This document shows positions 44,866 through 54,326 of a stretch of 64,000 bases of DNA, one piece after another. The notes beneath the pieces are model-generated. The model was not told where the DNA came from. It saw nothing but the letters and a program-made list of their open reading frames with translations, and made no database searches. Position numbers and translations under genes: made by a program. The stretch lies in NCBI GenBank assembly GCA_963169355.1, contig CAUJCR010000003.1, positions 26,848 through 90,847 of the forward strand. Reading direction: 5' to 3'. Each line of letters starts with the position of its first letter. The stretch's first letter is position 1. The DNA is from Bacteroidota bacterium (GTDB lineage Bacteria > Bacteroidota > Bacteroidia > B-17B0 > Aurantibacillaceae).

Positions 44866-45738
44866 TCACACCTCTTTGTAATTTTTGTATTCGCCTACTC
44901 TCCAGCCACAAGCATTTTCAATAGCTAACAAGAGTTTGTCTTTAAGGCTTAATTTTATTTGAGAGCTGTCAAATTTAAAACTCCACTGTTGATTATTTAC
45001 CCTATCTTGTAAAACTTTAGGATGTGTGCCTTTAAATTCTTCCAAACTATCTATTTGCGAATAATCAAATTCTTCTACCTGTGCAATATTTTTCTTCATC
45101 CATTCATCATCATGCCACATTTTATGAAAACTCTCTTGCTTGGCTTGTTGGGCTTTGGGTGGTTTTACCCAACCGTAGTGATAGATAGAGGCGTCTATCA
45201 ATTTTACATGTAATTTAGAGTTATCTTTTTTTCTAAAACCTTGAGCGTCTTTATAAGACCGAATTGATTTATTGTTTTTGATAATCCGAATTTCTTTTCT
45301 GTACCAACGTCTTGAATTACCAACGTAATTATAAGAACCATAAAAATGAACATAATTGAATAATAATCCATCAACTTGTTTATCATCTTTATATTTCAGC
45401 ATAGCTTCTTTAATAGAAGCTAAATATTTTTCATGTACACACTCATCGCTTTGTATATAAAAACACCAGTCTGCATCTTTGCTTATGGCATCAAATGCCT
45501 TATTTGTTTCATCTGCTAATACTTGCCCCCCTTGGCGTAAGTTATCATCCCAAATGGTTTCAATAATTTTTATTTTAGGAGAATTAATGCTTTTAATTAA
45601 TTGTAAGGTATCGTCATCACTTTTCCCAACAGCAACTATTACCTCATCACAAATGGGCAAGATAGAGGAAATAGCTTCTACCACTGGATAGTCGTACTTG
45701 ATAGCATTACGTATAATAGTGAAGCCTGCTACTTTCAT
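44866..45738 (-). CDS. Glycosyltransferase family 2 protein
   Basis: The 290-residue protein has a GT-A start (MKVAGFTIIRNAIKYDYPVVEAI) and an acidic metal-site motif in DADWCFYIQSDECVHEKYL. It lacks transmembrane segments, so it is likely a cytosolic enzyme extending a glycan; donor and acceptor are unknown. It lies three bases downstream of purB, and convergent with the MBOAT gene, which may be functionally related. Confidence 0.85.
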   Translation of the reverse strand: MKVAGFTIIRNAIKYDYPVVEAISSILPICDEVIVAVGKSDDDTLQLIKSINSPKIKIIETIWDDNLRQGGQVLADETNKAFDAISKDADWCFYIQSDECVHEKYLASIKEAMLKYKDDKQVDGLLFNYVHFYGSYNYVGNSRRWYRKEIRIIKNNKSIRSYKDAQGFRKKDNSKLHVKLIDASIYHYGWVKPPKAQQAKQESFHKMWHDDEWMKKNIAQVEEFDYSQIDSLEEFKGTHPKVLQDRVNNQQWSFKFDSSQIKLSLKDKLLLAIENACGWRVGEYKNYKEV

Positions 45739-45741
45739 TCA

Positions 45742-47097
45742 TTAAAACTCAGGATTTTGTCCTACAAAGTTTTGTGGTGTAATTTTTAATAACTCTGTTT
45801 TTACTTCGTTGCTCACATTTAATCCATTTATAAACGCATGCATCGATTCTTTTGTAACATGTGTGTTAGTGCGAGTTAAATCTTTTAATGCTTCATAAGG
45901 TTTAGGATAACCTTCTCTTCTTAAAATAGTTTGTACAGCTTCTGCAACAACAGCCCAATTATTTTCTAAATCATTTGCAAAAGCACTTTCGTTTAAGATT
46001 AATTTATCTAAGCCTTTTAAAATGCTTTTATACGAAATAAGAATATGCGCCATAGGCACACCTAAGTTACGTAATACGGTACTATCGGTTAAGTCGCGCT
46101 GTAATCGAGATACCGGAAGTTTTGCTGATAGATGTTCAAGAATGGCATTGGCAATTCCCAAGTTACCTTCAGCATTTTCAAAATCTATTGGGTTTACTTT
46201 GTGTGGCATAGCAGAAGATCCAATCTCTCCAGCTTTTAATTTTTGTTTAAAATATTCCATCGAAACGTATGTCCAGATATCTCGGCACATATCAAGTAAA
46301 ATGGTATTTATACGTTTCATCACATCACAATAAGCGGCAATGTTATCATAATGTTCAATTTGTGTGGTGAATTGACTCCTGTTTAATCCTAAAGTGTTAT
46401 TTACAAAATTGTTTCCAAATGCAATCCAGTTATGATGAGGATAGGCCACATAGTGTGCATTAAAGTTTCCAGTTGCTCCGCCAAATTTTGCCGAATAAGG
46501 AATGGCTTGGAGTTGTTCTAGTTGTTTTTCTATTCTTTCTACAAACACATAAATTTCCTTTCCCATTCGGGTTGGAGAGGCTGGCTGCCCGTGGGTACGC
46601 GCTAATAACGAAACCGATTTCCAATCTTGAGCTAGAGCTTTAAGTTTTGACACCACATCGTTTAATGTAGGTAAGATAACTTGTAAGGTTGCTTGTTTTA
46701 AGGATAATGGAATAGAAGTATTATTAATGTCTTGTGAAGTTAAACCAAAATGTACGAACTCTAAATAAGATTCTAATCCTTGCGTTTTTAATTTTTCTTT
46801 TACAAAATACTCTACCGCTTTTACATCATGGTTTGTTGTTTTTTCGGTTTCTTTAATTGTTTCAGCATCTGCAAAAGAAAAATTGGTATAAATAGATTTT
46901 AGTGATTCAACTTGTGAATGAGATAATTTAGGAAGTTGAGCTAATCCTTGTTGTGCTAATAAAATAAAGTAATCAATTTCTACTTGCACACGGTATTTAA
47001 TTAATCCAAATTCTGAGAAAAACGGGGCCAACTCATGCGTTGCCTTTCTATAACGACCATCAACGGGTGAAATAGCAGTTAGGGCATTTAATTCCAT
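45742..47097 (-). CDS. purB: Adenylosuccinate lyase
   Basis: The 451-residue fumarase/aspartase-superfamily enzyme acts twice in purine synthesis (SAICAR to AICAR, and adenylosuccinate to AMP). The superfamily signature is GSSAMPHKVNPIDFENAEGN. LTSQDINNTSIPLSLKQ and RTHGQPASPTRMGKE are further active-site regions. The protein begins MELNALTAISPVDGRYRKAT, as in the long PurB subgroup of E. coli type. Confidence 0.96.
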   Translation of the reverse strand: MELNALTAISPVDGRYRKATHELAPFFSEFGLIKYRVQVEIDYFILLAQQGLAQLPKLSHSQVESLKSIYTNFSFADAETIKETEKTTNHDVKAVEYFVKEKLKTQGLESYLEFVHFGLTSQDINNTSIPLSLKQATLQVILPTLNDVVSKLKALAQDWKSVSLLARTHGQPASPTRMGKEIYVFVERIEKQLEQLQAIPYSAKFGGATGNFNAHYVAYPHHNWIAFGNNFVNNTLGLNRSQFTTQIEHYDNIAAYCDVMKRINTILLDMCRDIWTYVSMEYFKQKLKAGEIGSSAMPHKVNPIDFENAEGNLGIANAILEHLSAKLPVSRLQRDLTDSTVLRNLGVPMAHILISYKSILKGLDKLILNESAFANDLENNWAVVAEAVQTILRREGYPKPYEALKDLTRTNTHVTKESMHAFINGLNVSNEVKTELLKITPQNFVGQNPEF

Positions 47098-47144
47098 AGT
47101 ATTAAAATAAAGGGTAAATATAGTTAATTTTTACCTATATGGCG

Positions 47145-47771
47145 CTAGTGTAATATCTGATAGGATACAGAATCTAACGTAAATTTAACCAAGCCTGTTT
47201 TTTTAGAAAAGAAACAATCAGTAACAAGGTGTGGTAACGTAGATACAACATCATAGCTATTGATAATTTTATAATAATATTTTCCATTTAATTGAAGAGA
47301 ATCCATGTTTATAATCTTATTGTTTAAATCATAATTTCTAAACAAACTATAATTAGCTGAATTGGCTCCATGCAATATCATGTTGGTGTCAGCAAATACT
47401 AAGTCGTAGCCTAGTTTATCTGGATAGCCTGCTGCTCCTAGATAATACATTGCCAAGTTTTTACCTAAAAACTTATATCGTCCATATTTGGCTTCGCCAT
47501 ATAATGCGGTGTTTTTATCAGGGCATTCACAGGTGGCAGTTTGTGTATAAACAGTATTATACGTTTCTACAAATTTTAATTGAAGCGTGTCTATATTACT
47601 AGCAAAACGAAAAGTAGTATCTTTTGTAACAACCATTGATTTGCTTTCGTTTGTAAGCGTAAGTGCGTGTGAGCCTAAACAGTTGTTGCCCTCGCAAGCC
47701 TCTTCATCTTTTTGGCAACTAACCAAAGAAACAAAGATAGCGAGTATGATAAATAATTTAGAAACAGACAT
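47145..47771 (-). CDS. Lipoprotein of unknown function
   Basis: The 208-residue protein has a lipobox (MSVSKLFIILAIFVSLVSCQ) followed by an acidic Cys-containing stretch (KDEEACEGNNCLGSH) typical of lipoproteins directed to the cell surface in this phylum. The remainder is beta-rich without a recognised domain. It begins four bases after the T9SS subtilase gene, so the two are probably co-transcribed; a role as inhibitor or partner of the protease is speculative. Confidence 0.7.
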   Translation of the reverse strand: MSVSKLFIILAIFVSLVSCQKDEEACEGNNCLGSHALTLTNESKSMVVTKDTTFRFASNIDTLQLKFVETYNTVYTQTATCECPDKNTALYGEAKYGRYKFLGKNLAMYYLGAAGYPDKLGYDLVFADTNMILHGANSANYSLFRNYDLNNKIINMDSLQLNGKYYYKIINSYDVVSTLPHLVTDCFFSKKTGLVKFTLDSVSYQILH

Positions 47772-47775
47772 GTTT

Positions 47776-50574
47776 TTATTGAATTAAAATAAGTTTTTGT
47801 ATAACCTGACTTTCTTTATTCTGCAATTTTATAAAATATACGCCTTTATTTAAACAGGATAAATCAACAATTTGTGAAGAGTTTTCAATGTTGTTTTTTA
47901 AAACCGATTGTCCATTTATTGAATAAACTTCAAAACGCGTATAATATATCTCGGGTTGTTTTATGGTAATGATGTGAGTTGTAGGGTTTGGAAAAATATT
48001 TATATGGTGAGTAGCTGTGTTTGTATTTTGAATATTTGTTGGCGTGCCATCGTACTTAATTTGAGCATGATTAGCACCATCAATTAAATGCAACAAGCTA
48101 TCAGCGCCTATTAATGCAAAGGCTACTTTAATACTATCCAAAGGATTAACAGTAAATGGACCACTACTCATTACATTAATAACATCATTTCCGTTTCCAT
48201 TTAATCCAGCGGCTAGTCTAGAGGTAGATAAGGTAAGGTATTTGTCTTTGGAGTCCACACCATTAGCAAAATCTATTCCGCCATTACCACCACTTACATG
48301 ATCTACTGCATAAAAATTAGGCGGAGCGGTATTGGTTAATAATTTAATACCACCATATTTTCCTCCTGTATTGGTACAAAAAGAGTAACCCATTTTAGTA
48401 GCTGCATCATAACCACTACGATTTTGAGCATAAGTAGCTCCGTCGATATCCCAGTCTGCAAAAATTCCAACATACATGTTTTTTAATGTATCAGCACTGT
48501 GAGTGTTTTTAACGAAGTATTCCCAAATTACAAATTGAGTGTTGGGTGTGGTAGCCCAAGCGTATGTGTTCTGACTAACATTAATATTGAGCGGATTAAA
48601 AGATAGGTTATCATTTAATTTAGATTTTGTATCAAAGTCTGAAAAAACAGATGGTATTTGTAGAGCAATACGATTTATGGTACCAAAATCAACATCAGAA
48701 ACTGACGGATTAGCACCACGCACACAGTCAGAAACTTTAGTAGTATCTGTACCAATCATCAATCCTGCTTCATATAATAAAGCGGTATTGTTGTACTTAA
48801 ATCCTAAACCTTGATTTTGTGCATCTTGGTTATATCCAATTTTTCCTTTACTAGTGGCTGTGGTACTTACATCGTTAATATCAATATTGATGTAATCTAC
48901 ATTAACAAACAACGTAAAAAATTGTTTAGCCTGATAACTACCATCACTAAGTAGTACTTCAAAATCTATAGGTTGATTAATAGGAATGCTACCACTTAGT
49001 TTAAATCTAAAAGGATCGGCGGTGTGTGTGGCGCTTGCTAAGGTATTGATGCTACCTAAATTAGTAGTGTTATCAATTACCACAGCAAAAGAACTTAATG
49101 GTGTAACCGAAATAGTTAAAGCAGATGTAGGATTTAAATAGTTGATAAAAGTGCCCACAATATATAACGTATCACCAATAATAAAAGAGTTGTCATTATG
49201 ATCTGTTACGGTTTTACTTGTCATCACTACACTTGGAACTGCAGGATCGGTGAGGGCTCGATATAAATTAATTCTGCCAGTGCCAAGCTTATTAAGATAA
49301 GAAGGGTTTTGAGGATAAATATTATCAGCAGTTACTTTTAAGCGTTCGCCTACTTGCATACCTGTGTATGAGGGGAAATAATGTTTTACAATACCAGCTG
49401 CGCCCGCAACAACCGGAGACGACATAGATGTGCCACTACTAGTAATATAAAAACTTCCTGGCCAAGTAGAATTTACATTATCGCCTGGGGCGCATACATC
49501 TACCATGTAGCCGTAATTTGATGAACCTTGTTTTGTATCGCTTGCAGTGGTATTAGCTACAGATAAAACATAATTATAGGCTGCTGGAAAAAAATCACCG
49601 TCGGTTGCGTTGTTTCCAGCGGCACACACAACAAGTGCATTTTTATTAATAGTTGCATAATCTATAATATCCTGACCATATTGGCTGCTACCACCGCCAC
49701 CCCAAGAACAATTGATAATATGGCATCCATGATCGGCTGCGTATTTTATGCCTTCATAGGCTGCAATTAAATTTCCACCAGCATCACCAATTTTTACAGG
49801 TAATATCTTACAATTAAAACCAGTGCCTGCACCACCTAAATTGTTATCGGCGGTTGCGCCTGCAAGTCCGCTTACATGTACACCATGTGCATTGGCTTCC
49901 CACGTAGCATCGTTATCATTCATGCCCACATCCCAGCCCATGTAGTTATCTATGTAATTATCGCCATCATTATCTATTCCGTCTATTACATCATTATAAT
50001 TGCGTTTAATACTATTAAACAAATCGGGATGTGTTTTATCAATTCCTGTATCGGTTATACCAATTACAATAGATGAATCGCCTTTGTCAATGTTCCAGGC
50101 ATTAAAACAATTAATAGTTTGTAAATGATATTGGTCGGTTGGGTTGGCTAATGGATCATTAGGATTATAACTTAATTTTGGAATAAAGTGTGGTTCAGCA
50201 TATATTAAAATATTAGATAATAATAATTTATTGATGGCTTTTTCTACTGATAAAGGACTAATATATTTTACTTCATAAATTAAGGATAGGTCGGCGTATG
50301 CTTGCCCAGCAGCATTGTAAGGTGTTTCGGGCGGTTGATTGAATGGAAATTTTTTTTGTAAACTATTTGCCTGTATCCCACTTAGTAATTGATTAAATAA
50401 AGGGTGTTCAATTCGATTATTACTACATAGATGTGCAAACTGTGGTTTTACTTTTATAATAATGGTGTTTGCCATGTAATCTGTTTCGTTAATGTGATGT
50501 GGTAATGAATATATTTTTTGAGCAAAGACCTGATAACTCAAAAACAAAACAAGTATTGTAAAAATGTTTTTCAT
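47776..50574 (-). CDS. Subtilisin-like S8 peptidase with T9SS sorting domain
   Basis: The 932-residue secreted protease has a signal peptide ending VFAQ and a propeptide to about residue 150. The catalytic domain has Asp175 (IVIGITDTGID), His230 (NAHGVHVSGLAG), oxyanion Asn321 (CAAGNNATDG) and Ser383 (SSGTSMSSPVVAG). An acidic insertion DNDGDNYIDN near 201-210 may bind calcium. A long beta-rich region follows, then a T9SS C-terminal domain (INIFPNPTTHIITIKQP; LNKGVYFIKLQ). All catalytic residues are present, so it should be active at or beyond the outer membrane. Confidence 0.94.
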   Translation of the reverse strand: MKNIFTILVLFLSYQVFAQKIYSLPHHINETDYMANTIIIKVKPQFAHLCSNNRIEHPLFNQLLSGIQANSLQKKFPFNQPPETPYNAAGQAYADLSLIYEVKYISPLSVEKAINKLLLSNILIYAEPHFIPKLSYNPNDPLANPTDQYHLQTINCFNAWNIDKGDSSIVIGITDTGIDKTHPDLFNSIKRNYNDVIDGIDNDGDNYIDNYMGWDVGMNDNDATWEANAHGVHVSGLAGATADNNLGGAGTGFNCKILPVKIGDAGGNLIAAYEGIKYAADHGCHIINCSWGGGGSSQYGQDIIDYATINKNALVVCAAGNNATDGDFFPAAYNYVLSVANTTASDTKQGSSNYGYMVDVCAPGDNVNSTWPGSFYITSSGTSMSSPVVAGAAGIVKHYFPSYTGMQVGERLKVTADNIYPQNPSYLNKLGTGRINLYRALTDPAVPSVVMTSKTVTDHNDNSFIIGDTLYIVGTFINYLNPTSALTISVTPLSSFAVVIDNTTNLGSINTLASATHTADPFRFKLSGSIPINQPIDFEVLLSDGSYQAKQFFTLFVNVDYINIDINDVSTTATSKGKIGYNQDAQNQGLGFKYNNTALLYEAGLMIGTDTTKVSDCVRGANPSVSDVDFGTINRIALQIPSVFSDFDTKSKLNDNLSFNPLNINVSQNTYAWATTPNTQFVIWEYFVKNTHSADTLKNMYVGIFADWDIDGATYAQNRSGYDAATKMGYSFCTNTGGKYGGIKLLTNTAPPNFYAVDHVSGGNGGIDFANGVDSKDKYLTLSTSRLAAGLNGNGNDVINVMSSGPFTVNPLDSIKVAFALIGADSLLHLIDGANHAQIKYDGTPTNIQNTNTATHHINIFPNPTTHIITIKQPEIYYTRFEVYSINGQSVLKNNIENSSQIVDLSCLNKGVYFIKLQNKESQVIQKLILIQ

Positions 50575-50654
50575 TGTTAATTAATTAATATCCTAAAGGT
50601 AGGGAAATTAATTTAGTTTTAAAACTTTATACTTTAACCTTTTAATTATTATAA

Positions 50655-50662
50655 TACATTTG
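50655..50662 (+). promoter_or_regulatory. -7 promoter box TACATTTG
   Basis: A perfect TAnnTTTG match ending seven bases before the ATG at 50670, implying a leaderless or nearly leaderless mRNA. Confidence 0.55.
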
Positions 50663-50669
50663 CTAACTC

Positions 50670-51098
50670 ATGCCAAACATTGAACTTTTACATACTATTT
50701 CGCAGTCGTCGTTTGAAGAAATTGTAGCCTACATCTCATTATTTGATTTAGATAATAGAGCTTTACAAAAACAAGAGTTTGCAGCTGTTTCCCATCAACA
50801 AAATATAATTGCGTTTGGTAGAATTAAAGAACACCCCACTTGTTCTGAGCTTTGTTCTTTAGGGGTTACAGAACCAAAACGATTACAGGGGTTTGGAAAA
50901 ACAGTGGTACAAGCTTTAATAAAAAAAGCTACTCAACCCTTGTTTTTAGTTTGCATCATTCCAGATTATTTTAAACCATTAGGTTTTGAAATTTGCGAAA
51001 ACTACCCAATTGAAATTGCCGAGAAATTGCGCTATTGTACGGATGAATTAGTAGTGCCCGAAAAATATGTTGTTATGCAATATAAGCCAAAGGTTTAA
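50670..51098 (+). CDS. GNAT-fold N-acetyltransferase-like protein
   Basis: The 142-residue protein shows a minimal GNAT pattern: a central strand CSELCSLGVTEPKRLQGFGKTVVQALIKKA, where the acetyl-CoA-binding loop is Arg-Leu-Gln-Gly-Phe-Gly-Lys, and a later FLVCIIPDYFKPLGFEICE. Substrate unknown. Its own promoter box lies directly upstream. Confidence 0.65.
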   Translation: MPNIELLHTISQSSFEEIVAYISLFDLDNRALQKQEFAAVSHQQNIIAFGRIKEHPTCSELCSLGVTEPKRLQGFGKTVVQALIKKATQPLFLVCIIPDYFKPLGFEICENYPIEIAEKLRYCTDELVVPEKYVVMQYKPKV

Positions 51099-51108
51099 TT
51101 TATAATTT

Positions 51109-51116
51109 TATCTTTG
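51109..51116 (+). promoter_or_regulatory. -7 promoter box TATCTTTG for the VOC gene
   Basis: A perfect TAnnTTTG match 16 bases before the ATG at 51133. Confidence 0.5.
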
Positions 51117-51132
51117 TACTCTAATTTTTTAT

Positions 51133-52194
51133 ATGAGTTATATTATTTCAGGCATTCAACAATTAGGCGTTGGAAACACCAATGTTCATGAAACATTTAA
51201 GTGGTATCGCCAGGCATTTGGTACTGATATTAAGATTTTTGAGGAAGCTGCAATGGCAGAGTTAATGTTGCCTTATACCGCCAACAAACCTCATGCACGC
51301 CACGCTATTTTAGCCATAAGCATGAATGGTGGCGGTGGATTTGAGATTTGGCAATATACTAGTAGAACTGCTCAAAAAGCTGATTTTACTATTCAATTGG
51401 GTGATTTGGGAATATTTGCTGGTAAAATAAAATCGTTTAATATTCAAGAATCATACAATCATCTAAAAAAATTTGGAGCAAAATTATTAACTGAGATAAC
51501 CCAGTCTCCTGATAACCGAAAACATTTTTATTTACAAGATTTGTGGGGAAATGTATTTGAAGTCATTGAAGAAAAAACATCATGGTATCAACAATCTAAT
51601 TTTTCAACGGGCGGAATTTTAGGCGCAGTAATAGGAGTAAGTGATATAAATAAATCTATTGGTTTATATCAAACCGTATTAGGATTTGACAAAATTATAA
51701 GCGACACAACTGCTGAATTTACGGATTGGAAAGGAGTAGAAGGTGCACATAAAAAATTTAGAAGGGTTGTTTTACGTAATTCTAAGCCACGCGAAGGTAG
51801 TTTTGGTCCATTATTAGGTGATAACGAAATAGAACTCATTCAAGCGTTAGATTATTCGCCTCGTAAAATATTTGAAAACCGCTTGTGGGGCGATTGTGGA
51901 TTTATTCATTTATGTTTTGATATAAAAAACATGAAAGCCTTAGAAGAGGCTTGTAAAAAAGCAGGACAACCTTTTACAGTAGATGGAGGAGCAGGATTTG
52001 AGATGGGCGAGGCAGCAGGGCATTTTACCTATATCGAAGACGCTGATGGAACCTTAATAGAATTTGTAGAAACTAAAAAATTACCAGTTATTAAAAAAAT
52101 AGGTTGGTATTTAGATTTAAGAAAGAGAGACCCTAAAAAACCATTACCTAATTTTATTTTAAAAGCGTTACGGTTTAGTAGAGTAAAAAATTAA
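51133..52194 (+). CDS. VOC (glyoxalase/dioxygenase-fold) protein with two VOC domains
   Basis: The 353-residue protein has two tandem vicinal-oxygen-chelate modules (about 1-145 and 155-315). Candidate metal ligands are in HLCFDIKNMKALEEA and the closing Glu motifs (NVFEVIEE; DADGTLIEFVETK). The second module begins GGILGAVIGVSDINKSIGLYQTVLGFDK. The arrangement is like extradiol dioxygenases or glyoxalase-like enzymes, but the substrate is unknown. Confidence 0.8.
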   Translation: MSYIISGIQQLGVGNTNVHETFKWYRQAFGTDIKIFEEAAMAELMLPYTANKPHARHAILAISMNGGGGFEIWQYTSRTAQKADFTIQLGDLGIFAGKIKSFNIQESYNHLKKFGAKLLTEITQSPDNRKHFYLQDLWGNVFEVIEEKTSWYQQSNFSTGGILGAVIGVSDINKSIGLYQTVLGFDKIISDTTAEFTDWKGVEGAHKKFRRVVLRNSKPREGSFGPLLGDNEIELIQALDYSPRKIFENRLWGDCGFIHLCFDIKNMKALEEACKKAGQPFTVDGGAGFEMGEAAGHFTYIEDADGTLIEFVETKKLPVIKKIGWYLDLRKRDPKKPLPNFILKALRFSRVKN

Positions 52195-52210
52195 GTGTCA
52201 TATAATTTTG

Positions 52211-52222
52211 TGATTTAAGTCA
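52211..52222. promoter_or_regulatory. Dyad TGATTTAAGTCA upstream of the Crp/Fnr gene
   Basis: An imperfect palindrome of Crp/Fnr-box style, centred about 52 bases before the predicted transcription start. It closely resembles TGACTTAGGTCA at 61329-61340 (reverse complement TGACTTAAATCA agrees at 10 of 12 positions). Autoregulation is plausible. Confidence 0.45.
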
Positions 52223-52255
52223 TAATCTTTAAGTGACTTGAGAGATAATTTTGTA

Positions 52256-52263
52256 CTGAAAAA
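52256..52263 (+). promoter_or_regulatory. -7 promoter box TAATTTTG for the Crp/Fnr gene
   Basis: Matches TAnnTTTG; leader of about 43 bases to the ATG at 52312. Confidence 0.45.
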
Positions 52264-52311
52264 TGACACCAGTAATGGTGAAAATAAAAGTATAAAAGAG
52301 ATAAAGTAGAG

Positions 52312-52905
52312 ATGTTTATTGAGAATGATGTTCTTGTAACATGGGGTGGCGTTGCAAAAAAGTATAAGAAAGGAGAATACGTCTTTCAGGAGGGCGAACC
52401 AGCCCAGTTTTTTTATCAGATAGTTTCGGGAAGAGTAAGAATGTTTAATGTAGGTAGTCAAGGCAAAGAATTTACTCATTTAGAGTTTATGAGTGGCGAG
52501 AGCTTTGGTGAACCCGCTTTATTAATTGATGCGCCTTATCCTGCATCGGTTGTGGCAGTGGAAGATACCGTTATAATAAAATTAAAAAAAGAGAGCTTTT
52601 GTGATTTACTTAATAATTATCCTGCTCTTGAAAAAAAATTAACCTATATATTAGCCAACAGAATTTATAACAAAACAGTTACGGCTCGTGAGATGATAAA
52701 CACTTCGCCAGAGGTGCGCATTTTAGCGGTATTAAATGGGTATAAAAAAAGAAAGTATGAAATAGATAATATGATAGAAATACCTTATACCCGACAAGAA
52801 ATAGCTAATTTCACAGGCTTGAGAGTAGAAACGGTTATAAGAACTTTAAATAAAATGAAATTAAATGGGATAGTGAAAATAACAAATCGAAAACTATTCT
52901 ATTAA
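52312..52905 (+). CDS. Crp/Fnr family transcriptional regulator
   Basis: The 197-residue protein has an N-terminal cyclic-nucleotide-binding-like beta-roll (YVFQEGEPAQFFYQIVSGRVRMF; FGEPALLIDAPYPASVVAV) and a C-terminal winged helix (PYTRQEIANFTGLRVETVIRTLNKMK). It has a single Cys, so it does not carry the four-cysteine iron-sulfur cluster of Fnr; haem- or NO-sensing DNR-like behaviour is possible. It is followed after 20 bp by the oxidase-like membrane protein gene, its likely target. Confidence 0.9.
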   Translation: MFIENDVLVTWGGVAKKYKKGEYVFQEGEPAQFFYQIVSGRVRMFNVGSQGKEFTHLEFMSGESFGEPALLIDAPYPASVVAVEDTVIIKLKKESFCDLLNNYPALEKKLTYILANRIYNKTVTAREMINTSPEVRILAVLNGYKKRKYEIDNMIEIPYTRQEIANFTGLRVETVIRTLNKMKLNGIVKITNRKLFY

Positions 52906-52925
52906 TATAAATAAATAATTACGTT

Positions 52926-54155
52926 ATGAAATTTACCACGAACTTTTGGATTAAAATCTCAATTCTTAACTTAATACTTGTAGCCTCTTTGGGTGTTTTA
53001 ATGCGGTATAAAATTGGATTTGAGTTTCCGTATTTCTCTCAAAAAAACATACAACACGCTCATTCCCATTTTGCTTTTTCGGGTTGGATAGCTCATTCAT
53101 TATATATTTTAATAATTTACTACATTATTCATCGAGTAGAGCATAATTATTCTAAGTTTTATCAAAAATCTGTTTTACTCAACTTGATTTTCTCTTATGG
53201 AATGATCATCTCTTTTTTTGTAAGTGGGTATAGTTTTATTTCTATTGTTTTAGCCACTTTGGTAATTTTTAATAGCTGGTTTTTAAGCTATTTTATATTT
53301 AAAGATCTTAATAAAATTACTCCTTATCAACCAAGTATTATTTGGTTTAAGGCTGCATTGTGGTTTAATAACATTTCGGCTATAGGACCATTTTATTTAG
53401 CGTATGTTATATCTTCTCGTAATTTTAATGAGCAATGGTATTTAGCATCGGTGTATTATTATTTACATTTTCAGTATAACGGTTTCTTTACATTTACTTG
53501 TATAGGTTTTATGATTAATAAACTCACTAAGTTTTTACCCGATTATCAATATAACAAACGCCTATTTACACTTTTTTTAGCCACCTGTATTCCTGCTTAT
53601 TTTTTATCGGTATTGTGGGCTAAATTGCCAATGTGGTTGTATATTATTGTAGTAATTGCTGCTATTATGCAGGTGGTGGCTTGGTTTATGTTTGTTAAGG
53701 ATATAAGAAAAGCTCTAAAAGGAGAAAACTTGCTACCTCGCTTTGCTCAATTTATGTTTTTATATGTTGGCTTAGCTTTTACAATAAAACTATTGTTACA
53801 GTTGGGCTCAACAATACCAGAGGTGAGTCATTTAGCTTTTGGATTTAGGCCTGTTGTTATTGCTTACTTGCATTTAGTATTACTAGCTGTTATTTCTGTT
53901 TATTTATTGGCTTATTTTTATACCAACGAACTTATTTTTCAAAATAAAAAAACTAGGATTGCCTTATCTGTTTTTTTAGTAGGTGTGTTTTTAAACGAGT
54001 TGGTGCTTGGTATTCAGGGGGTGGCTTCGTTTGCTTATTTTCCAATTAGCCATGTAAATGAAGCCTTGTTTATTGTAGCCTTGATGTTATTATTTGGAGC
54101 GGTATTAATATTGATTTCGCAAAGAAATAAGAATCGAGTAGAAATTAGCGAATAA
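52926..54155 (+). CDS. Multi-pass membrane protein, possibly distant haem-copper oxidase subunit I-like
   Basis: The 409-residue protein has about twelve hydrophobic helices. Histidines occur at helix positions reminiscent of haem-copper oxidase subunit I: His44-x-His46-x-His48 (NIQHAHSHFAFSGW), a His in YYYLHFQYNGFF (about 181) and one in VIAYLHLVLLAVISVY (about 316). The classic HPEVY and double-His copper motifs are not obvious, so the similarity is weak and it may instead be a haem-binding NnrS-like or NO-related protein. Downstream of a Crp/Fnr gene; its stop codon abuts a palindromic repeat element. Confidence 0.55.
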   Translation: MKFTTNFWIKISILNLILVASLGVLMRYKIGFEFPYFSQKNIQHAHSHFAFSGWIAHSLYILIIYYIIHRVEHNYSKFYQKSVLLNLIFSYGMIISFFVSGYSFISIVLATLVIFNSWFLSYFIFKDLNKITPYQPSIIWFKAALWFNNISAIGPFYLAYVISSRNFNEQWYLASVYYYLHFQYNGFFTFTCIGFMINKLTKFLPDYQYNKRLFTLFLATCIPAYFLSVLWAKLPMWLYIIVVIAAIMQVVAWFMFVKDIRKALKGENLLPRFAQFMFLYVGLAFTIKLLLQLGSTIPEVSHLAFGFRPVVIAYLHLVLLAVISVYLLAYFYTNELIFQNKKTRIALSVFLVGVFLNELVLGIQGVASFAYFPISHVNEALFIVALMLLFGAVLILISQRNKNRVEISE

Positions 54156-54156
54156 A

Positions 54157-54322
54157 CCCAGATTATGCATTAGCAATTCTATTACGAGCTAAAATCCCTG
54201 CAAAATATGAAGCTTCGCAACTTTTTCTCTTTCACCGTAGCAGTGGCTACGCTTCATTCGCAAAAGTTCATATTTTATAGGGCTTTTAACTCTCATTACT
54301 AATTTCTAAAGCACAATCTGGG
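54157..54322. repeat. 166-bp imperfect palindromic element (MITE/REP-like)
   Basis: The outermost 8 bases are CCCAGATT and AATCTGGG, and the left ~55 bases resemble the reverse complement of the right ~55 bases at about three quarters of positions. The centre has the nested hairpin CGTAGC-AGTG-GCTACG. It begins one base after a stop codon and ends just before a terminator. It has no coding capacity. A solitary related arm occurs at 22850-22877. Confidence 0.7.
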
Positions 54323-54326
54323 ATAA

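Noticed and set aside
52198..52479. 93-codon minus-strand open frame
   Set aside because: It covers the promoter and the 5' part of the Crp/Fnr gene on the opposite strand and lacks its own signals.
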